A stretch of DNA of 64,000 bases from positions 143,166,741 through 143,230,740 of the forward strand of contig CM043945.1 in the NCBI GenBank assembly GCA_014529385.2, in the 5' to 3' direction. The translations under genes and the position numbers were made by a program. The stretch comes from Adiantum capillus-veneris (lineage: Eukaryota; Streptophyta; Polypodiopsida; Polypodiales; Pteridaceae). Shown one piece after another: positions 57,860 through 64,000 of this stretch (positions are counted from its first letter, which is position 1; every line of letters begins with the position of its first letter). The notes below the pieces were generated by a model. The model was not told where the DNA came from and did not search any database. It worked only from the letters and a program-made list of their open reading frames with translations.

Positions 57860-58680
57860 TTTCCTCCTTGAAAACAAAAGCGGAGAACTTCTTAAGAACA
57901 CTAATGTTTTCCTAATCGGAATTCCTCATGGATCTAGCTGTTTGGTTGCCCGGAACACGGTTCCGCAGGAGGTTCAATGAAACAAGAGTAACATCTTGAT
58001 TTTCCACATTGTTGTCCATTTGCAACCATCTAGTGTATAGATTCCATTTAGAACGCACATGAGCATGTTAAACGAGTTATCACGACAAAGATGTACCTGA
58101 AGAGTACCGCTTTTCACTTTTTGTGAAAGTAACTTGCTGACCTAACTTATCAGCCAAGTGTAAGTCCTTGACTTGTTCTCAAATTTCATCAGTAAACAAC
58201 CCCATCCTAACGAGTGTCAAGGTTGAGAACCTGACTTATACATGAAGAGACTACCGAGTCGCAACATGCATTAACTGATAGTAAGTAAATTCCAAGAAGA
58301 GCAATAAATGTTTACTAATTGGATCGATTGGTGCTAACGTACTCACTTTGCTTATCCTTCAGTACAAGATTACTCTTTGTAATCTGCCTATCCCCTTTTA
58401 ACAGGCAGTACTGAGGTGAGTTTTCCTCACGGTTTACAGACATTCATCCTAGATGACTGGTAAACGGGGAATCACAGTAGTGTATAGCATTGGTGAGGAA
58501 TCAACAATGTCCGAAATAACCATCGTGGTTAACTTGAAAAAATCCACAAATGCCCAAACCGAGCCATGACCTCTATTGGTGATTAGTAGACCCAAAAGTA
58601 ATCTCCTAGAAATATTAGTGCAAAATGCTTCATAAGCAACAACTTAAGGAGTATGTATGCCGTTCCAAATTAGCCTTTGC
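57860..58680 (-). pseudogene. Integrase and chromodomain remnant (element O)
   Basis: In broken minus-strand frames: HGSVWAFVDFFKL (integrase core start; the usual Asp of GHDSVW is Gly) near 58570, LVRMGLFTDEI and VKDLHLADKLGQQVTF near 58200-58150, and a chromodomain tail NISVLKKFSAFVFKEENSS at 57905-57850. The tail matches that of fragment F. It is inactive. Confidence 0.6.
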
Positions 58681-60542
58681 TAAACACTAGGACCCATAAC
58701 ACCTAGTGTGCATGCATTTAGCAAAAACAAACCCGAACCTGTATATCCATAATGATCCTTGCCAATACTTCTAGCAAATGTGATGCGCCTAGCACGCATT
58801 AAAAGGAATGTAAATAGTTCTGAAAAGAAACTAAATACTTTTAGTTGCAATCTTTTGCAAGCCTTGCTGAAACGTTTGAATCACAATAGAAGGTGAAACA
58901 TTGATCACTTCTAAGTACAGACAATGAAACTTTTTCATTAACAACTTATAGCCTTACTATATGTATAAACAACCCTCTGTAATGTTGTTTAGCAATACTT
59001 GTAGCTAAACAAGTCATTGTAAGTATCCCACAATTTTTGGCCACTGAAATTGCTCCTGATACGTCATGCTGAAAATGATCTAGAAAACAATTTTGGCCAA
59101 CAAATGCTATTGACAGCAGATGTCATACCAAAGAGACTCGACCTTGTCGATCATGCACAAAAAATCGACCTTGTCTACTTGTAGATCTGTTGGAAAAACA
59201 GAATTATATGTGCAAAGTATGTGCATCTCGTACATACTTGAGTCTATGAATGATATCCACGATCCATCGTAGACGCCCATTGCATACCATAGTTATCACG
59301 CCATGTGCAATGAACAAATACCAACTGCGTACCTCATGAAGTACACCTGCCGATCAAATGGTCGTCGTAAGAATCGAATGAGTTGGAATCAAGGTTCATA
59401 GATGCTCGATTTTGTGCTGCCAAGGGCCTTGCCCAATTTGCAAGCAATTTGGAAGCTTGTGAGCAACTTCAATGCTCTAGTGGTGTTACACAAACCCTAC
59501 CCATGAGCATTCTTGACGAGCCTTGCTCCCGTGTAATCCCATTGGATGAATTCATGCTGGCACGCTTTGGACGATCGTATAGCGTCAAGATGAAAAAATT
59601 AAAGAAGTTACTTGGATTCTGTTCTTCTGGATTCCATTAATGCCAAGAGTAGGCGTTGCTTGTAGCAAAATTGAGCTGTCAAAGAACCCTTCATAGAATC
59701 GGGAACTGCTACATGATTTCTCATACATGCTTTGCAAGTATCTTTTTGGAGCTTGTGTGTTCCTTGAACAGCTCGAGGCTTGCAACCGTATCGAAATGTC
59801 AAAACTGCTTGCATCAAGATTCCTTGAAATTGTGTCGTGGTCATAATCATTGGCCCACCTTGTCTTATCGTAGTCGTGGCGATTTTCCAGCTGAAGCTCA
59901 AATGTTGCTGAAGCCACATTTGAAGACAAGAATAGGGTCATTCCCCTTGGGAAGTCTCGTGCATGCGGCCCTCAGGACCTGCACCTTCTTCGCATAATCG
60001 TGGAGTGGTTCCCGCAACCAAGATGTTCTTGGAGGCCTTGTTGAAACTTTGCAAAAATGGCCTTGCCGTCTTCATGGGGTAGGCGAAGGCCTTGCTCGAA
60101 GCCGAGATGTTGCAGGCCTTTGCCATGCTGGGATGGGCCCCTTGGGTGGCCCTTTGGGCACCCTAGGGCTTCCAAAGTAAAAAAAATTAAAACGTGTGGA
60201 CTCACCTTCTCCCCTCACAGCGATGGCAGCCGTTATCTGCGCATAAGAAGACCCACGCCATGGAGCGCCGTACAGGCGACCGTGTGTCGAAAGAAGCTCC
60301 GTGGGGTATGGCGAACAGAAAGAGGGAGAGAACTCCTCATTTGATGAAGGTCGCAGGCCACCCCGTTCCTCGACTAAGGGTGTGCGCACACGGTGCTTCG
60401 CTCTGTCGAACCCGCCACCTCCATGCAAGCAGCTACTCCCACGCCTAACACAGTCATTCTTCCTTGTCACCACGCCATGATGGCTTTTACCAGGGAGAGA
60501 GAGAGAGAGAGCACATGCAAAGCAAGTTTTTCCTCCTCCATA
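58681..60542. other. Inner part of element O without recognisable gene
   Basis: Only short frames on both strands; no gag, protease or RT motif. It is probably the deleted and decayed remainder of pol plus leader. Confidence 0.4.
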
Positions 60543-60555
60543 GCTCTGATACCAA

Positions 60556-60732
60556 TGTAAGACCTAGGGGACTAAGACGTAGGATCCTCCTCCCTACCGC
60601 CCTTTATATAGGCCTAGCTCCTAGCTCTTGCCCTAAGCGGATCCCCAGTCCACACTGGTCTAGTCCAAGCCCTTGGCCTAGGTCCCTGACCCCCTAGGTT
60701 GGGCCTTGCCCCGTAGGACCCTTGTCCTGACA
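60556..60732 (-). repeat. 5' LTR of element O
   Basis: 177 bp. The minus strand carries CCTATATAAAGGG at about 60600-60612 as TATA box. Confidence 0.95.
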
Positions 60733-61686
60733 CTAGCCTTCGTGGCAATGACGAAGCCCCAAAGACATGGAAAACTGTACAAGTTTCCATCATGAAGCAA
60801 TTCCTTGAAAGCGATGTAAAGGACAAAGTGCTTACCGAATGGCGCAGTTTGAAGCTTCTCTCCCATGAGTCTATCCACAAATATGTAGACAAGTTTTGGG
60901 ATTTACATCTCGAGGCTACTGTCTTTCAAAAGATAGACTTCGTCGAGCAAAAGCAACAATTTTGTGTGGGATTACTTGAAGAGATGGCCGAGTATGTCAA
61001 CTCCTAACTGCCTCGTTCTATCACCGAAGTAATCCACCACACTATGGTTGCTTCCCGCATCAATTTCCAGCATCAATTTCCAACAAGGAGCTAGGCAAAA
61101 TGTCAAGCCCATGGAAAGCGAAGACAAGAATGATGCAAAGGGAAAACCAATGCCCAAAATTTTTCCCAAGGAAATTCCAACAACAACAACAACCGGTCCA
61201 AGGAGAAGGGAGTTTACAAAGGTAAAAACAAACCCTCTCCCGAAGAGCTTGAGGCTTTTCGCAAGGACCACAAATGTTTTAAGTGTGGAGAGCAAGAACA
61301 TGGCTATTATTATTGCCCCAAGAGAAATGCCCGCAATGAGACTCCTAGAGCTTCCACTATCGAAGCTCCAAAAGAGGATGTTCATTGCAAAGGATCACCT
61401 CTCTCCTATGCTTGGGGAAAGGTAAGGGAGCATGATGCCTTCATCTTGTTTGACCCTAGCTCTACTCACAACTTCATATCAATGGAGTTGGCCACCAAGC
61501 TGGGCATTCAAGCTTTTGTGATGGGAGATACTATTACTGCCGATACAACTTTCAAGGGAAAGCAAGCCTCCGTTACTCCCTTGATTGGGAAGTTGAGGCT
61601 TCATGCCCAAAACTATGTCGACAAAAAAGACTTTTTCATCTCTCCTCTCCAACATGAGGATGCTATCCTAGGGGCATCATGGTTCA

Positions 61687-61690
<4 letters not shown>
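60733..61690 (+). pseudogene. Gag C-terminal part and protease (element N)
   Basis: Continues the interrupted Gag core with SLRGNDEAPKTWKTVQ, then 60792-61007 (MKQFLESDVKDKVLTEWRSL), a CCHC knuckle CFKCGEQEHGYYYC near 61270-61320 in another frame, and a protease at 61440-61690: LFDPSSTHNFISMELATKLG, where the usual DSG/DTG is DPS, and DAILGASWF. It stops exactly at the CT microsatellite 61689-61721. The DPS substitution and frame changes imply loss of function. Confidence 0.75.

Positions 61691-61721
<31 letters not shown>
61689..61721. repeat. CT microsatellite at an element junction
   Basis: Perfect (CT)n separating the truncated Ty3 protease of N from oppositely oriented copia sequence. 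Confidence 0.95.
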
Positions 61722-61724
<3 letters not shown>

Positions 61725-62250
61725 GTGAAAGAACTGCCATTTGTAGCAGTAAGCACAATCTTTTCAACTCCTTGAATCGGATAAGAGGCATTGTTGGCAT
61801 AAGTGATTGGATTCTTATGAGGGACAGACTCAAGAGAGGTGAACAATTCACGATGTGAGGTAATGTGCTTTGTAGCACCACTATCAAAATACCACACATG
61901 TGAATCTGCAGCAACTGACATGCATGCATCATGGACAGTAGGATTGTAAGTGCACTCTGCACTAAAACCTCATTCTGCATCAACATCAGCATCACAGTCT
62001 CCTTTCACAGAAGACTCAACAGTGGCTGCATTTCTAGTGGAACCACCCTCTTTCTTCTTAGCCTCTTTGGCCTTCAACTTAGGACACTGCTTGATCAAGT
62101 GATCATTAGCTTTACAATAATGGCAACACATCTTCTTTTTGCCCTTATCACCAGAATTTCCAGACAAATTGCTGCCAGCAAGCATTAGGAACATTATTTT
62201 TTCCACTCAGCAGAACCATAAGAAGTGGCTGCATTGCTGTTACAACCTGT
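61722..62250 (-). pseudogene. Fragment P: copia Gag end and protease
   Basis: Minus-strand frame from 62206: CCHC knuckle CHYCKANDHLIKQC, a TGA stop (61970-61972), then in the same frame the copia protease VWYFDSGATKHITSHRELF (DSGA intact). It breaks off at the CT microsatellite. RT and integrase of this element are missing. Confidence 0.8.
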
Positions 62251-62327
62251 TAGGAAATAAGACGTAGCTAAATAGATAATTGAGTAGATTATTTAATGGA
62301 GAGAGACAGATTTACATACACGAGATT

Positions 62328-62408
<81 letters not shown>

Positions 62409-62880
62409 CACGATATATGTGGTTCACCCAATGTGGGCTACGTCCATGGGAAAGCAGCCACTCAATGGCTTTAGTACTTCAAAAACAAGAAGTAGTTTAC
62501 AAAGGGATTATACCCTTAATGGAGCTCCCGCCTTGCTTCACTCTCACCACCTCACACTCACCTTGTTGCATCAACTTCACACTATGAAATGTGTGTAGAA
62601 ATGACCTCCTTTTATATGCCAAAAGGGTTGCCCTCTCTCATGAGAGGCAACCATGTGTAGACGCCCTTGTGTAGATAAGTCCAAATCGGACCCTTCAATC
62701 CGCCCATGTGTGGCCGCCCTTGAGAAGACAAGTCCGCTTTTGAATTCGGCCACCGGCCACCGGCCATTGACTACTTGCCACCGACCAACCGACGGTTGTT
62801 TTCCGACCACTTTCCGGCCGCCGTCCGGCCATCAGATTCGGGCAAAAAAGAAAATTTTGACGAGGGAAAAAAAAACTGTG
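62251..62880. repeat. Segment Q: LTR-like sequence with long GA microsatellite
   Basis: Begins CTGTTAGGAAATAAG and contains GTGGTTCACCCAATGTGGGC, a motif common in plant copia LTR/leader regions. A perfect GA run spans about 62333-62404. It separates fragment P from fragment R. Its partner LTR was not found, so its limits and element are uncertain. Confidence 0.4.
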
Positions 62881-64000
62881 ATATCTCACCTCAATGTGCT
62901 TTGTCCTTGAATGAAAGGTTGAGTTCTTTGCAAGATGGATAGCGCTTTGGCTATCACTGTACAAGACACAATTGTCTTGTTTGAATCCAAGCTCTTCTAA
63001 GAATCTGTGAAGACACAAAATTTCTTTGCTTCCCTCCGTCATTGCTACATACTCTGCTTTCGTGGTAGAAAGTAAAAACAACTTTCTGCAGCTTTGAAGC
63101 CCAGCTTACTACTGTGCCTCCAACTGTGAACACATAGCCAGTAGTGCTCCTTCGAGTATCTTTGTCACCTTCCATATCTGCATTAGCATACCCTTTTAGA
63201 AAAATATCAGTTCCTCCAAAATACAAAGCATTTTCTGTTGTCCCTTTTAGATACCTAAGTATCCACTTCACAGCTTGCCAATGCTCTTTACCTGGGTTGT
63301 CCATGAACCTACTCATAACTCGCACTACATGTGCAATGTCTGGCCTTGTCCAGACCATAACATACATTAGAGAAACTACCGCTGCAACATATGAAACATT
63401 AGACATATAGGCTATCTCCTCTTGTGTCTTTGGACACATATCCTTTGTTAGTTTAAAGTGACCAGCCAAAGGTGTAGAAACTGGTTTTGCATTTTGCATT
63501 GCAAACCTTTCTAGTACCTTCTTGATGTAATCTTCTTGAGATAGCTTTATTGTCTTCTTCATCCTGTCCCTTGATATTTTCATACCAAGTATCCTCTTTG
63601 CAGCACCTAAATCTTTCATTGAAAAAGATTTAGACAGCTCCTCTTTTAGGTCTTTGATGTCCTGCATGTTAGCACTTGCAATCAACATGTCATCAACATA
63701 CAACATTAGGATGATGAATTTCCCATCTCCCAAATTCTTCGTGTAGACGCAGCGATCCGAGTTGCATCTTGTGAATCCATGATCCAACATCCATCGATCA
63801 AACTTCAAGTACCATTGTCTTGATGCTTGCTTTAAACCATACAAGCTCTTCTTTAATCTGCAAACCATTTTCTCCTTATCTTTTACTTCATACCCCTTTG
63901 GTTGAAGCATGTAGATTTCCTCCTCTAAGTCACTGTGAGAAAATGCCGTATTTACATCCATTTGCTCAAGATTTAGATCATGAGCAGCCACCACAAGGCT
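62881..64000 (-). pseudogene. Fragment R: copia RT and RNase H, running off the window
   Basis: 63994-63085 is an RT: MDVNTAFSHSDLEEEIYM, VCRLKKSLYGLKQASRQWY and the catalytic LYVDDMLIAS, then SLMYVMVWTRPDIA. A frame change near 63080 leads into the RNase H (STTKAEYVAMTEG, LYSDSQSAIHLAKN), which stops abruptly after KHIEVRYH at about 62881. The remaining 5' part lies beyond base 64000. On the minus strand P (gag/protease) lies downstream of R, so they are not one collinear element. Confidence 0.9.

Larger units (their letters stand above)
57661..60732 (-). mobile_element. Element O: chromovirus relic inserted in element N
   Basis: 177-bp LTRs at 57661-57837 and 60556-60732 (TGTAAGACC...TGACA on the plus strand) differ at about nine positions (roughly 95% identical). 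An initiator-Met primer site (minus strand TGGTATCAGAGC, 60554-60543) and a polypurine tract (57838-57860) mark the ends. Flanking CTAGT (57656-57660) and CTAGC (60733-60737) is a target duplication with one change. Only 2.7 kb lies inside, with degraded integrase and chromodomain remnants at about 58680-57860 and no gag, protease or RT recognised. It inserted in the gag core of N. Its LTR is related to that of fragment F. Confidence 0.85.
56514..61690 (+). mobile_element. Element N: Ty3/gypsy, gag and protease part, split by element O
   Basis: Initiator-Met primer site TGGTATCAGAGC at 56514-56525, gag from 56907, interrupted by element O at 57661-60732, gag continuing at 60733, then protease. 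The sequence ends at 61689 in a CT microsatellite, beyond which lies unrelated copia sequence. RT, RNase H and integrase are missing. Confidence 0.8.

Noticed and set aside
59383-59640. Plus-strand frame inside element O as captured gene
   Set aside because: 85 codons, no domain and antisense to a decayed pol region.

Overview
The window is nuclear DNA of a land plant with a large, repeat-rich genome. Evidence: plant-type Ty3/gypsy and Ty1/copia retrotransposons with tRNA-derived primer sites cover most of it, a hAT DNA transposon sits in the middle, and the only clear host gene is one intronless histone H3 gene (53956-54366). That H3 combines Ala31, Phe41 and Ser87 of plant H3.1 with Leu90 of H3.3. 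One Ty3 element also has an RT variant unlike the common angiosperm lineages. I lean towards a non-flowering vascular plant such as a fern, but this is inference only.

Layout. 1-12623: element A, a decayed Ty3/gypsy element on the minus strand (gag, protease, RT-RNase H, integrase and, after the integrase, a second retropepsin-like domain). 12624-18638: older fragments (B plus strand, C minus strand). 18639-26089: element D, another minus-strand Ty3 element. 26158-31695: element E, a complete Ty1/copia element with 192-bp LTRs and a perfect 5-bp target duplication. 31701-35170: fragments of a chromovirus tail (F) and copia (G). 36688-44441: element H, a 7.75-kb hAT transposon with matching termini and a near-perfect 8-bp target duplication. 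It carries its transposase on the plus strand and, on the minus strand, an intact RING-finger ORF and a broken kinase-like gene. Both ends hold tandem arrays and CCCGGCGGG motifs. 46988-51400: 3' ends of two more minus-strand Ty3 elements (J, K), both with extra coding sequence after the integrase. 53956-54366: histone H3. 55425-55692: a SINE-like unit with two tRNA-like promoters. 56514-61690: plus-strand Ty3 element N, split by a 3.1-kb minus-strand chromovirus relic (O, 57661-60732). 61723-64000: minus-strand copia fragments (P, R) around an LTR-like segment (Q).

The elements do not work together as a pathway; the window is a record of nested insertions, e.g. D into C, and O into the gag gene of N. 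The observations most worth following are the cargo-bearing hAT element and the Ty3 lineage whose integrase is followed by a second aspartic-protease domain, seen in A and again as a relic in J. Long frames in A, E, H and K are open except for isolated stop codons, so most elements here are dead or nearly so.
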